Below, one piece after another: positions 32,813 to 41,946 of a stretch of DNA of 52,701 bases. A program made the translations under genes and the position numbers. This DNA is from Gammaproteobacteria bacterium (GTDB lineage: Bacteria; Pseudomonadota; Gammaproteobacteria; UBA5861). Numbering within the stretch: the first letter of the stretch is position 1; each line of letters begins with the position of its first letter. The stretch spans positions 64,657 through 117,357 of the forward strand of contig JAKSCV010000073.1 in the NCBI GenBank assembly GCA_022360445.1. Direction: 5' to 3'. Below the pieces are notes generated by a model that saw nothing but the letters and a program-made list of their open reading frames with translations, did no database searches and was not told where the DNA came from.

Positions 32813-33569
32813 GATGTACCTGAATGACGGGGAATACTCGCTGGCTTACTGTCATCATACTGGTCGGTCGCCCGGTATTCTTTTTTTAGGGGGATTCCGC
32901 TCGGATATGACGGGTATAAAGGCTATGGCTTTGGACCAGTACTGTCGTGACAAAGGCATTGGCTTCACCCGTTTTGATTACATGGGGCACGGCCAATCGA
33001 GCGGTGATTTTTTTGATGGGCGGATTGGGTTGTGGTTGGATAATGCTCGTCGTATTTTAGCGCATGTTGCCACAGGGCCCCAGATCCTGGTGGGTTCCAG
33101 TATGGGCGGGTGGTTATCTTTGCTCTTGGCTCGTCAGTATCCGGAGAAAATCGTGGGACTGATTGGTGTGGCAGCTGCGCCGGATTTTACCGAGCAGCTC
33201 ATCTGGGATGCATTGAGCAAAACACAGAAAGCACAAGTGGAGCAGCAAGGCTTTATTGAACGGCAATCTGAATATGAGGAAACGCCACACAAAATCTCAA
33301 TGGGTTTTATCATCGAGGCGCGCCAGCACCTTTTGCTGGATACCCCAATATCTTGTCACTTTCCGGTTCACTTGCTGCACGGGCAAAAGGATGTGTCCGT
33401 TCCTTGGTCCGTCGCATTGCGTTTGTTAGAGCACATTGACGGCCATGACGCCCGCTTAACCTTAATCAAAGGAGGGGGCCATCGCCTGTCAGCTCCGGAT
33501 GACATCCAACTGCTCTTGGAAACTGTCGAGGCGATGTATCAAAAAGTAGCAGAAGAACATGATGGCTGA
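32802..33569 (+). CDS. Alpha/beta hydrolase (ABHD10-like serine hydrolase)
   Basis: A 255-residue alpha/beta hydrolase. The nucleophile is Ser100 in GSSMGGW, the Asp is probably in HGQKDVSVPW and the His in KGGGHRLS, with RFDYMGHGQSSG forming the oxyanion side. The compact cap and sequence layout resemble ABHD10-type thioesterases. I chose the ATG at 32802, preceded by GAGGCTG, within the end of the HAD gene. It is followed closely by a UbiH-family gene, so the three may form one operon. Confidence 0.83.
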   Translation: MESKMYLNDGEYSLAYCHHTGRSPGILFLGGFRSDMTGIKAMALDQYCRDKGIGFTRFDYMGHGQSSGDFFDGRIGLWLDNARRILAHVATGPQILVGSSMGGWLSLLLARQYPEKIVGLIGVAAAPDFTEQLIWDALSKTQKAQVEQQGFIERQSEYEETPHKISMGFIIEARQHLLLDTPISCHFPVHLLHGQKDVSVPWSVALRLLEHIDGHDARLTLIKGGGHRLSAPDDIQLLLETVEAMYQKVAEEHDG

Positions 33570-33592
33570 TAATGGCCGAGGGAGAGAGTCTC

Positions 33593-34801
33593 ATGCAAAA
33601 GTACACGTATGATGTTGCTATCGTTGGTGGTGGTATGGTGGGGTCGGCCCTTGCCTGCGCACTTGCCGAGAGTGACCTGAAAGTCGCTCTGGTCGAACCA
33701 CATGCCCCGTCTGTTTTCGATCCTGAAACACCGTGTGGCTTACGGGTGTCAGCAATCAGTTATGCTTCGGAGAATATCCTTAAGGCACTTGGCGTATGGG
33801 AAGGCATCATCAGCCGGCGTGCATGTCCCTATCGCCGTATGCTGGTGTGGGAAAAAGGTCAGTCTGTTGAGACGAACTTCAGTAGTTCATCCTTGGGTCT
33901 GCCACATTTGGGCCACATCGTCGAAAATGCCATTGTTCAGCTTGTACTTCATGAAAGAATGTCGACCCTGGATCAAGTGACGATGTATTGCCCCGCTAAG
34001 AGCGAGACAGTCGACTTTATGGCGCAAAAAATCACACTGAACACGGGTGAGTCGTTCTCCGCAAAATTGATTGTGGCGGCAGATGGTGCACACTCCAGGT
34101 TAAGGGAAATGGCCGGTATCCCCCTCACCCAAAGAACCTATAATCAGCATGCGCTGGTTGCGACCGTTGAAACAGCATTACCCCAGCAGGATATTACCTG
34201 GCAGTGTTACGCGCCGACAGGCCCTCAGGCTTTTTTGCCACTACCCGGTCACCAGGGGTCACTTGTTTGGTATGCGTCGCCCGCGCAGGTCCAGACGTAT
34301 CATCAAATGCCAGAGTTAAAACTCAAGGATGAAATTCAAGGGACTTTCCCTGAACGCTTGGGAGAGATCACAGGTATTTTCTCTAAAGGCCGCTTCCCTT
34401 TGATCCGTCGGCATGCCCAGACATATGTTCGCCCGGGCTTCGTGCTCTTGGGTGATGCGGCACATACAATTCACCCTCAAATAGGCCAGGGCGTTAATAT
34501 GGGGTTTCTTGATATGGCCGCTTTGGCAGAAACCATTCTTCAGGCCCATGCCCAGGGTGAAGACTTTTCACGTGCACGTGTACTCAAACGATTTGAGCGC
34601 TGGCGCCGGTGGGATAATACGTTAATGATTGGGATCACCGATCAGCTGTATTCTATCTTTAGATCTCAATCCAGATTGGCTCAATCTATACGAAATACGA
34701 GTTTCGCACTTGCTGATCGCACACCGCCACTGAACAAGCTATTCGCTTCTTTTGCTGTGGGGAAAATGCCACATTTGCCTCGTGTAACTCGTAAGCTATA
34801 G
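33593..34801 (+). CDS. UbiH/UbiF/VisC-family FAD monooxygenase
   Basis: A 402-residue flavoprotein hydroxylase. It has the Rossmann motif GGGMVGSALA at 12-21, the DG motif AADGAHSRLRE near 165, and the second FAD motif GDAAHTIHPQIGQGVNMG near 290. These are the class A monooxygenase marks of ubiquinone-ring hydroxylases. Which ring carbon it hydroxylates (UbiH, UbiF or UbiI role) cannot be told by eye. The ATG at 33593 is chosen because GGGAGAG precedes it; an ATG seven codons earlier has none. Confidence 0.88.
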   Translation: MQKYTYDVAIVGGGMVGSALACALAESDLKVALVEPHAPSVFDPETPCGLRVSAISYASENILKALGVWEGIISRRACPYRRMLVWEKGQSVETNFSSSSLGLPHLGHIVENAIVQLVLHERMSTLDQVTMYCPAKSETVDFMAQKITLNTGESFSAKLIVAADGAHSRLREMAGIPLTQRTYNQHALVATVETALPQQDITWQCYAPTGPQAFLPLPGHQGSLVWYASPAQVQTYHQMPELKLKDEIQGTFPERLGEITGIFSKGRFPLIRRHAQTYVRPGFVLLGDAAHTIHPQIGQGVNMGFLDMAALAETILQAHAQGEDFSRARVLKRFERWRRWDNTLMIGITDQLYSIFRSQSRLAQSIRNTSFALADRTPPLNKLFASFAVGKMPHLPRVTRKL

Positions 34802-34985
34802 AAGCATCCGCACCACAGTAAGCATTGGAGCCTACTCAGCAATAAACGAGTTTCTCGTTAAAGTCACTTTTTCTTTAGCCGATGACCTATATTAATTTGA
34901 GTATTTACTGTCAGCGTGCTCAGTAGGGTGTCAATCATAGAGCTTTTGATTTGACACAATATAAATAAGCGTAAGGGTTAAACGA

Positions 34986-35783
34986 ATGAGAGTGTTACTG
35001 GTAGAAGATAACTCAATTAATCAAGAAGTTGCGCTTGAAATGTTTGAAGCTTACAACAGCGCTGTAGTGATTGCTTGCAATGGGGAAGAAGCGCTTGAAC
35101 GATATGATAACGACCGTTTTGATCTCATTCTAATGGATATACAAATGCCGAAGATGGGAGGCATTGAAGCCACGCTCGAAATTAGAAAAAAAGAGTATCA
35201 ACACAGTGGGCGCGAAATGGCTACGCCTATTTATGCGGTTTCGGCGAATATCACGGGCAGCATAAAGAAAAGATGCTTGGAAGCCGGCATGAACGGTTTT
35301 CTGAGTAAACCCTTCTCCATCGGAGAGTTGGATCAATTAATTGCAGAGGTAGCAGGAAAAACGACAACACGGGATTTTGACTGTTCCAGGTTACCAGAAA
35401 GTGAGCGCGAAGAGGCTGCAGAAGGACTGATCGATCCGCTTGCCCTGGATAACATTCGCTCCTTACAGCGGCCGGGGGCTCCCGATATCTTGCAGAAACT
35501 TGTGAGTCTCTATACCAGTACCGCGCCGGACCAGTTGAGTCAATTGAGCACCGGCCTGGAAACACGTGATGCAAAAGTGATCGAAGAACAAGCGCACTCA
35601 TTGAAATCCAGCAGTGCAAACTTAGGTGCCAACAAGCTTGCTGCTTTGTTTAAAGAACTGGAGCGTATGGGCCGAGAGAAAACACTCGATGGTGCGGAGG
35701 CCGTATTTTCTGATGTCCAATTGCTCTATCCGTTAGTTTGCCAGCAGTTGTGCGCCAAAGCGAAAGATGGGCAACATGTCTAA
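34986..35783 (+). CDS. REC-HPt phosphorelay protein
   Basis: A 265-residue protein with an N-terminal receiver (phospho-Asp51 in LILMDIQMP, Lys108 in SKPF) and a C-terminal HPt domain with phospho-His204 in QAHSLKSSSANLG. This pair usually forms the tail of hybrid histidine kinases, but here no kinase core precedes it; 185 gene-free bases lie upstream. It may accept phosphate from a separate hybrid kinase and pass it on. It lies 26 bases before a REC-PAS-GGDEF-EAL gene, which is a plausible partner. Confidence 0.88.
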   Translation: MRVLLVEDNSINQEVALEMFEAYNSAVVIACNGEEALERYDNDRFDLILMDIQMPKMGGIEATLEIRKKEYQHSGREMATPIYAVSANITGSIKKRCLEAGMNGFLSKPFSIGELDQLIAEVAGKTTTRDFDCSRLPESEREEAAEGLIDPLALDNIRSLQRPGAPDILQKLVSLYTSTAPDQLSQLSTGLETRDAKVIEEQAHSLKSSSANLGANKLAALFKELERMGREKTLDGAEAVFSDVQLLYPLVCQQLCAKAKDGQHV

Positions 35784-35809
35784 AAGCCAATAAGCTCGTG
35801 TGAAAATTG

Positions 35810-37990
35810 ATGACTGAAAACACGAATATTTTAGTGGTTGATGATGATGTGGCGATGCGTTTCATGGTCTCCGAAGCGCTGGATCAGGCAGGCTATCAGG
35901 TTCATGAAGCAGGAAATGGAATAGAAGCCCTGGACGCACTCCATCGACTTAATTATGACATCATTTTGCTTGATGTCATGATGCCTCAAATGGACGGCTA
36001 CGAATTTTGTCAGCACCTGCAAAGCATGGAAGATAAGCGCCATATCCCTGTGCTTATGATGACAGGCCTCGATGATTTGACCGCGATTCACCGTGCATTT
36101 GAAGTGGGCGCAACCGACTTTATTTCCAAGCCGCTCAATTACACCATGCTTGGCTACCGTGTGCGCTATATGCTACGGACGAAAGCCACTGCTGATTTGC
36201 TTAGGAAAAATGAATTGTTACTGACGCGTGCGCAGAGCCTTGCGCAGTTAGGGCATTGGGAGTGGCAGGTCGGCAGTGACGACGTCTCCTGTTCTGCCGA
36301 GACAATTCGAATTTTTGGCCTAGAAGATAAAGCCTTGCGCCCATCTGGTCTCAATCCCGTGATAAAGCTTGATGCATCAAAAAGCTTATCGGGTGTTGTG
36401 CAACAAGGGATAGAAAAGCACAAAGCGTTTCAGCATGAAGAGCGTTATACCCCTCCCAATGGACAAGACAAAGTACTGAGGTATGACATCCAGGTCAGTA
36501 CCGATGTGGACAACCAGGTCACGCGCTTAATGGGTACGGTACAGGACATTACAGACATACGGAATACTGAGGATGAAGTCCGCTATCTCGCGTATTACGA
36601 CCCTGTGACTGGCCTGCCTAACCGACGATTTTTACTCCAATATTTGCAATTCAATATTGATGCGGCCCGGCGACAACATCATAAGCTTTCCCTACTGTTT
36701 TTGGATTTGGATAACTTCAAGCGCATCAACGATACGATGGGGCACGATGTTGGTGACTTACTGCTACAGGGTGTTTCAAAAAGGCTTTGTCAATGCGTGC
36801 GCTCAGGTGATGTCGTTGCTTATGAGCTTGGACATGTGGGCGGAGGGAAAGGGCATTATGTGGTTGAAAAAGAAGATGAAAATGCTGTTGTTCGCTTAGG
36901 GGGTGATGAGTTTGTGGTTGTTTTAAACAGCTATAAACAAGTGGAAGATGCCGCGGTTGTCGCGGAGCGGATTATTGCCCGTCTTTCCGAACCGTTCATA
37001 TTGAATAACAAGCAAGTGGTTGTGACAACCAGTATTGGAATCAGCTCATTCCCGGCAGATAGCCTTGATGTTTCAGCCATGTTGCAAAATGCGGATACCG
37101 CCATGTATCACGCAAAGGAGCAGGGGAAAAACCGCTACCAGTTTTTTAACAATGATATTCAAGAACGTGCGATTCGGCGTATGTCGATTGAAACAGACTT
37201 ACGCAAAGCCCTTGAGCTTGGAGATCAAATGTTCTTGTGTTATCAGCCTAAAATGAGACTGAAACAGCAGGGCATAGTCGGTGTCGAAGCACTGGTGCGC
37301 TGGAATCATCCGGTCAAAGGCGTTATCCCTCCACTGGAATTTATTGAATTGGCGGAAGAGAGTGGTTTGATTGTGCCATTGGGTGAGTGGGTTTTTTATC
37401 ACGCCTGTCAGCAAGCGAAAGCCTGGGAAAATCAAGGGCTGAAAGATTTGGTCATGTCGGTGAATGTTTCAGCAAGACAGTTTAAAAGCCCGGACTTACA
37501 CGACTCAATATGCCGAATTCTTGATGAAACAGAACTGAGTCCAACATTGCTTGAGCTGGAATTGACGGAAAGTCTGTTGATGGAGAATGTTGAGGAAAGC
37601 ATCACGACAATGCAAAAACTAAAAGATTTAGGGTTGTCAATATCAATTGATGATTTTGGTACCGGCTACTCGTCGCTCGATTACATCACGAAATTTCCCA
37701 TCGATACCTTGAAAATTGATAAGTCATTTGTGTCCGATATGGAAGAGAACCCAGCGCACGACAGTATCGTGAAGGCCACCATCGCATTAGCACATGCTCT
37801 GAAGTTAAAGTTTGTTGCGGAAGGCATTGAAACGAGTGGTCAGCTCAGCCGTTTGGTTGAATTAGGTTGTGATGAAGCACAAGGTTATTTTTTCAGTCAG
37901 CCTTTACCGGCCGATCAGTTCCTCGAGTGGGCGCTTCACTATCAGTGCGAAGCAAAGACGGGCAAAGTCATTGTGTCCAAGAGCTCGTGA
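35810..37990 (+). CDS. REC-PAS-GGDEF-EAL cyclic-di-GMP protein
   Basis: A 726-residue protein: receiver at about 1-125 (phospho-Asp55 in IILLDVMMP), PAS at about 140-250 (LGHWEWQVG), GGDEF domain with intact GGDEF at 364-368, and EAL domain with EALVRW, the ELTES segment, IDDFGTGYSSL and VAEGIET. Both synthesis and breakdown of c-di-GMP look possible. The inhibitory RxxD site (Arg331-Asp334) is separated from GGDEF by 29 residues instead of 5, owing to a Gly-rich, acidic insert. I chose the ATG at 35810 over the adjoining TTG. The 3' end overlaps the convergent uspA gene by 49 bases. Confidence 0.9.
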   Translation: MTENTNILVVDDDVAMRFMVSEALDQAGYQVHEAGNGIEALDALHRLNYDIILLDVMMPQMDGYEFCQHLQSMEDKRHIPVLMMTGLDDLTAIHRAFEVGATDFISKPLNYTMLGYRVRYMLRTKATADLLRKNELLLTRAQSLAQLGHWEWQVGSDDVSCSAETIRIFGLEDKALRPSGLNPVIKLDASKSLSGVVQQGIEKHKAFQHEERYTPPNGQDKVLRYDIQVSTDVDNQVTRLMGTVQDITDIRNTEDEVRYLAYYDPVTGLPNRRFLLQYLQFNIDAARRQHHKLSLLFLDLDNFKRINDTMGHDVGDLLLQGVSKRLCQCVRSGDVVAYELGHVGGGKGHYVVEKEDENAVVRLGGDEFVVVLNSYKQVEDAAVVAERIIARLSEPFILNNKQVVVTTSIGISSFPADSLDVSAMLQNADTAMYHAKEQGKNRYQFFNNDIQERAIRRMSIETDLRKALELGDQMFLCYQPKMRLKQQGIVGVEALVRWNHPVKGVIPPLEFIELAEESGLIVPLGEWVFYHACQQAKAWENQGLKDLVMSVNVSARQFKSPDLHDSICRILDETELSPTLLELELTESLLMENVEESITTMQKLKDLGLSISIDDFGTGYSSLDYITKFPIDTLKIDKSFVSDMEENPAHDSIVKATIALAHALKLKFVAEGIETSGQLSRLVELGCDEAQGYFFSQPLPADQFLEWALHYQCEAKTGKVIVSKSS

Positions 37991-38781
37991 GTGACGCCAC
38001 CAAGAAGCATTTCTTTCCATCGAGAGTGGCCATAAGCGCCAACGACCAGAAGGTCGGCACCAATTTCCCCCGCATGAGTCAACAGTAAGGCTCCTGTGCG
38101 AGTATTTCCATCGCTGCTGACGATGTGTGCCTCCGCTGTCACATCATGGCGAGCAAGGTGAAGGGCGATATCCGTTCCAGTAATAATTTTTTCGGGCTGA
38201 TGTTGTTTTGATTTCTCAATGCTTACGATTTCAACTTTATTGGCCACCTGCAAGATAGGAATGGCATCATTGATTGCTCGAATGGCTTCACGGCTACCGT
38301 TCCAGCCAATCAATACCTGCTTGCCGATACTGGCGTATTCTCCAGAGCGAGGAACGATCAGAACAGGCCTTCCCACGTCGAGTAGTATGTTATCCGGCGA
38401 GTGAATTTGAGCTTGTGCATCGCTGTCCTGAGGGTTTTGCTGCCCGATGATAATGAGGTCAACATAGCGGGCATGCTGTAAAAGTGCTTCCTCGTAAGTG
38501 CCTTCCTCACAGCGCCACTCGCATGAAACAGAGCTCTTTCCCGTGAGTTTTGAAAAAAGCGCCTCGCCTTGTTGAGAGTCTCGTTTAGCCGCATTGTGCA
38601 GTGTTTGGATCGTTTCCAATGGGATTTCAACAGCGACATAGCCGGGCATGGTCAATGGAGCGATGGTGTAAAGGCCAATGAGGTGAGCGCCATGTTGTTT
38701 CGCTAATTGAAGTGCGGTTTTCAACCGGTTTTCACAGCTTACGCTATTGTCAATATGCACGAGAATATCTTTTAGCGCCAT
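37942..38781 (-). CDS. Tandem universal stress protein (UspA family)
   Basis: A 279-residue protein with two Usp domains (about 1-145 and 150-279). The second carries the ATP-binding pattern VGAYGHSRWKEMLLGG (G-x2-G-x9-G). Tandem Usp proteins support survival under stress; the exact role is not known. Its last 49 bases overlap the end of the convergent c-di-GMP gene, so antisense transcription could link them. Confidence 0.9.
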   Translation of the reverse strand: MALKDILVHIDNSVSCENRLKTALQLAKQHGAHLIGLYTIAPLTMPGYVAVEIPLETIQTLHNAAKRDSQQGEALFSKLTGKSSVSCEWRCEEGTYEEALLQHARYVDLIIIGQQNPQDSDAQAQIHSPDNILLDVGRPVLIVPRSGEYASIGKQVLIGWNGSREAIRAINDAIPILQVANKVEIVSIEKSKQHQPEKIITGTDIALHLARHDVTAEAHIVSSDGNTRTGALLLTHAGEIGADLLVVGAYGHSRWKEMLLGGVTHELLDTMTLPVFASH

Positions 38782-38851
38782 GCTCCTTCCCTTTAGATTG
38801 CTTTATACACAATAAACACTATAAAGCGAATGGATGTGAAGGAAAAGCCCC

Positions 38852-39658
38852 TTATTTCGGGAGGTCTTCGCAGTGGTTGAGTAGATCTAAACCGGTACCT
38901 AATCTTAATCGGTGCTCCGATTTTAGGCGTCGGCTGAGGTAATGTTTGCTCAAGGAAACGGATTCATACAAGGTGTGTCCCCACGCCAGGTGTGCAGCAA
39001 TGGCAGAAGAGAGCGTACAACCGGTTCCATGAGGACTTGAGCTGCCCTCTTTTTTAACGGAAAGGACATGATGTTCTTGGCCGGTATCCAGAATGTCCAG
39101 TGCGTCTTCGCCCACCAAATGACCACCTTTGAGTAAACAGGCTTTTGCGCCGCGTGCGCACATTTTTCGTGCGATTTCGGGCATCATTTTCCGAGTGATG
39201 GGGGGAGGGTGCGCAATGAGTGCACAGGCTTCATCAAGATTAGGTGTTATCAAGTCTGTAAGTGGCACCAGTTTCTCCCGCAAGGCCGCCAGCGCTGGTG
39301 GTGAGAGTAGCCTTTTTCCACTACTGGCGATGATCACAGGGTCGAGAACAATGTTCGGTAGTTGATGCTGTTCGATCGCGTGGATCACTGCATTCACACT
39401 GTCCTCATCGCCGAGAGCACCGATTTTGACGGCGGCGATTTCAAAGTCTGAACAAAGCGTATCGATCTGTGCTTTGATCATTTCTGCAGGAATTTGATGC
39501 ACAGAGGCTATGCCCTGCGTGTTTTGAGCTGTGATTGTGCTGATCGCAGAGATGCCATAAACACCCAAGGCCGAGAACGTCTTTAAGTCTGCCTGAATAC
39601 CAGCGCCAGCACTGCTGTCTGAGCCTGCGATTGTCAGTACGACAGGAGGGGTTTGCAT
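38852..39658 (-). CDS. thiD: Hydroxymethylpyrimidine (phosphate) kinase ThiD
   Basis: A 268-residue ribokinase-fold kinase. It has the N-terminal TIAGSDSSAGAGIQADLKTF, the substrate loop with TAQNTQGI, and the C-terminal anion hole SPHGTGCTLSSAIAAHL. ThiD phosphorylates HMP and HMP-phosphate in thiamine synthesis and salvage. It stands alone here, without thiE or other thi genes, and no TPP riboswitch was recognised upstream. Confidence 0.94.
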   Translation of the reverse strand: MQTPPVVLTIAGSDSSAGAGIQADLKTFSALGVYGISAISTITAQNTQGIASVHQIPAEMIKAQIDTLCSDFEIAAVKIGALGDEDSVNAVIHAIEQHQLPNIVLDPVIIASSGKRLLSPPALAALREKLVPLTDLITPNLDEACALIAHPPPITRKMMPEIARKMCARGAKACLLKGGHLVGEDALDILDTGQEHHVLSVKKEGSSSPHGTGCTLSSAIAAHLAWGHTLYESVSLSKHYLSRRLKSEHRLRLGTGLDLLNHCEDLPK

Positions 39659-39972
39659 TGCAAAGAATATTTAACCGTTTTGGACATGGTGAGAGGGAAG
39701 TATACGGCTAAATGTATTGCAAAATCGGGCCGTCTGCCACTTTTAAGGGTGATTTTCGAATGAATCTTTTGGGCATTCAGAGTAGCAATCAGTATGACAA
39801 TTACGGTTGAGTTTTGGTAAAAGTAATAGTAACTCATCCTCATAGTGGGTTATATTCCAAGAGTCAGTCGGTAAGACAGATAACTTTGATTCCTTCCGGT
39901 AAACCAATAAGAGAAGGAGCAAAATCACGGCTAGCTGAATACAGCAGACCGTTTAGGAATGAGGAGGAAAGC
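39659..39972. promoter_or_regulatory. Divergent region between thiD and TRAP operon
   Basis: About 310 bases with no convincing gene. It should carry promoters for thiD (reverse) and the TRAP operon (forward). Open frames across it have no ribosome-binding sites. A strong GAGGAGGAAA ribosome-binding site ends the region, directly before dctQ. No known operator was recognised. Confidence 0.45.
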
Positions 39973-40491
39973 GTGAAAATATTCATACGTGCGCTGAATG
40001 GCGCATCCAATCTGTGTCTGTTTCTTGGAGGTGTTGGCGTTTTTACAATGATGGTACTCGTTGTGAGTGATGTCATTGGTAAATACGTCTTTAACCACCC
40101 GATTCCAGGTGTTTTGGAGATTGTAGCCTTTTACTTTATGACAATGGTTGCATTTTTGCCCTTAGCGATTGTGCAGAAAGAAAAAGGGCATATCGTCATC
40201 GAACTTTTCACACAAAAACTTTCCCCCCGCGGTGCCGCCTTACTTAATGTGCCAGTGACATTGTTCGGGCTGTTTTACATGGGGCTCTACATTTGGGGCA
40301 GCATTAGACAAGCGATCCGAATGACGAACGTTAATCAAACAGCTGATATTTTCAATCTGGATTTATTGATTTGGCCAACACGCTGGATTTTGCCCGTGAG
40401 TTTACTGCTCATGATGATCTGGATGGTGTGTCAAATGCTGATCAACCTGTCGGAAAATGCAGCGCTCAAAAAACAGATCGAAGCGCCTTGA
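39973..40491 (+). CDS. dctQ: TRAP transporter small permease DctQ
   Basis: A 172-residue membrane protein with four helices and typical DctQ features: VSDVIGKYVFNHPIPG, EIVAFYFMTMVAFLPLA and HIVIELFTQ. DctQ is the small inner-membrane part of TRAP transporters that import organic acids with Na+. I chose the GTG at 39973 because a perfect GAGGAGGAAAG site lies just upstream; longer in-frame starts have none. It is followed by dctM. Confidence 0.92.
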   Translation: MKIFIRALNGASNLCLFLGGVGVFTMMVLVVSDVIGKYVFNHPIPGVLEIVAFYFMTMVAFLPLAIVQKEKGHIVIELFTQKLSPRGAALLNVPVTLFGLFYMGLYIWGSIRQAIRMTNVNQTADIFNLDLLIWPTRWILPVSLLLMMIWMVCQMLINLSENAALKKQIEAP

Positions 40492-40578
40492 TTCTCAGGC
40501 TAGCATCAATTTAATAAATAAAAACATATAAATAACAAAAGGCTGCGTACGTAAATAAGCAGCGATTGGAGGGGGATT

Positions 40579-41889
40579 ATGACACCACTTGCGATTGGTT
40601 TTACAGGTATTGGCGTTCTACTGGTGTTAATGGCATTGCGTGTACCTGTTGGGATCGCTTTGGGCGGCGTATCGATCATTGGTATCTGGGTACTTCGAGG
40701 GAGCAATGCGATGGTGGGCTCACTTGCTGTGTTGCCCTATGATTTTGTGGCGCACTGGTCTTTATCAGCGGTTCCCATGTTTTTGTTGATGGGCGCTATT
40801 GTCTATCACACTGGTATGACCGCTAAGTTGTTTAATGTCGCTCGGCTTTGGCTCAGTTTTTTACCTGGTGGTCTGGCGGTTGCAACCAACCTGGCAAGTG
40901 CAGGCTTTGCCGCCGCGTCGGGCTCAAGTATGGCAACGTCTGCAGCGATGGGGCGGCTTGCCATTCCAGAAATGCTCAAATACAAGTATGAAAAAGGCAT
41001 GGCAACGGCTGTGGTGGCCGCAAGTGGCACCTTGGGTTCATTGATTCCACCCAGCATTTTGATGGTCATTTACGGGATCTTTACAGAGCAGCCAATCGGC
41101 AAGCTATTGATTGCTGGTATTCTGCCCGGTCTTTTGACAGCACTGGTTTACACTCTGTTGATCGTGACGCGCTGTATGATCAATCCATCCTTGGCACCAC
41201 GATACGACAGCAGCCAAATCACCTGGAATGAGCGTTTTAATTCTCTGCTGACGATTTGGCCAATCCCGATTCTCGTGTTTGGCGTGATCGCCAGCATTTA
41301 TATGGGAATCGCCACGCCGACAGAGGCAGGGGCGATTGGGGCGGCTTTGGCTCTGGTTATTGCGTTACTACAGGGACAGCTGACCTGGCCGGTCCTTAGA
41401 GACAGTATTAAAGAAACACTGCATAGCACGGCGTCCATTTTTTTCGTCGCGGTCGGTGCAATTTTGCTCACCCGCTTTTTACTCCTGGCCGGTATCCCTC
41501 GTTATCTTGCCGGTTTAATGGGTGATTGGGCCCTCGATCCTTTATGGCTGGTCATTGGGTCGTCCTTAATGTTTGTGGTTTTGGGTATGTTCCTGGATGC
41601 CATCGGTTTAATGTTGCTGGCCCTGCCCATCCTGTTACCCATGTATGAAGAGTTAGGTCTCAATTTGATCTGGATGGGGGTCTTGGTCATTAAATATTTA
41701 GAAATCGGGATGATAACGCCTCCTGTGGGCCTGAATGCTTATGTGGTGAAAGGTGTTGTGGGCGATACAGTTGCCTTACCGACTATTTTTAAGGGCTTGG
41801 TTTGGTTCATGGCGGCTGAAGCGTTCATTGTAGGGCTGCTTATCGCCTTTCCAGAAATCAGTTTATTCCTGCCCAGTTTGATGGAGTAA
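40579..41889 (+). CDS. dctM: TRAP transporter large permease DctM
   Basis: A 436-residue protein with about 12 membrane helices. Conserved DctM stretches are visible: VPMFLLMGAIVYHTGM, AAASGSSMATSAAMGRLAIPEM, GSLIPPSILMVIYG, and TPTEAGAIGAALALV. It forms the Na+/substrate pathway with DctQ. The ATG at 40579 follows GGAGGGGG. Three binding-protein genes follow in the same direction, all presumably served by this one permease pair. Confidence 0.94.
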   Translation: MTPLAIGFTGIGVLLVLMALRVPVGIALGGVSIIGIWVLRGSNAMVGSLAVLPYDFVAHWSLSAVPMFLLMGAIVYHTGMTAKLFNVARLWLSFLPGGLAVATNLASAGFAAASGSSMATSAAMGRLAIPEMLKYKYEKGMATAVVAASGTLGSLIPPSILMVIYGIFTEQPIGKLLIAGILPGLLTALVYTLLIVTRCMINPSLAPRYDSSQITWNERFNSLLTIWPIPILVFGVIASIYMGIATPTEAGAIGAALALVIALLQGQLTWPVLRDSIKETLHSTASIFFVAVGAILLTRFLLLAGIPRYLAGLMGDWALDPLWLVIGSSLMFVVLGMFLDAIGLMLLALPILLPMYEELGLNLIWMGVLVIKYLEIGMITPPVGLNAYVVKGVVGDTVALPTIFKGLVWFMAAEAFIVGLLIAFPEISLFLPSLME

Positions 41890-41946
41890 TTGATACAACA
41901 GTCATACGAGGAAAATATAAAAATAAAACAGCTAAGAGGGAGTGAA

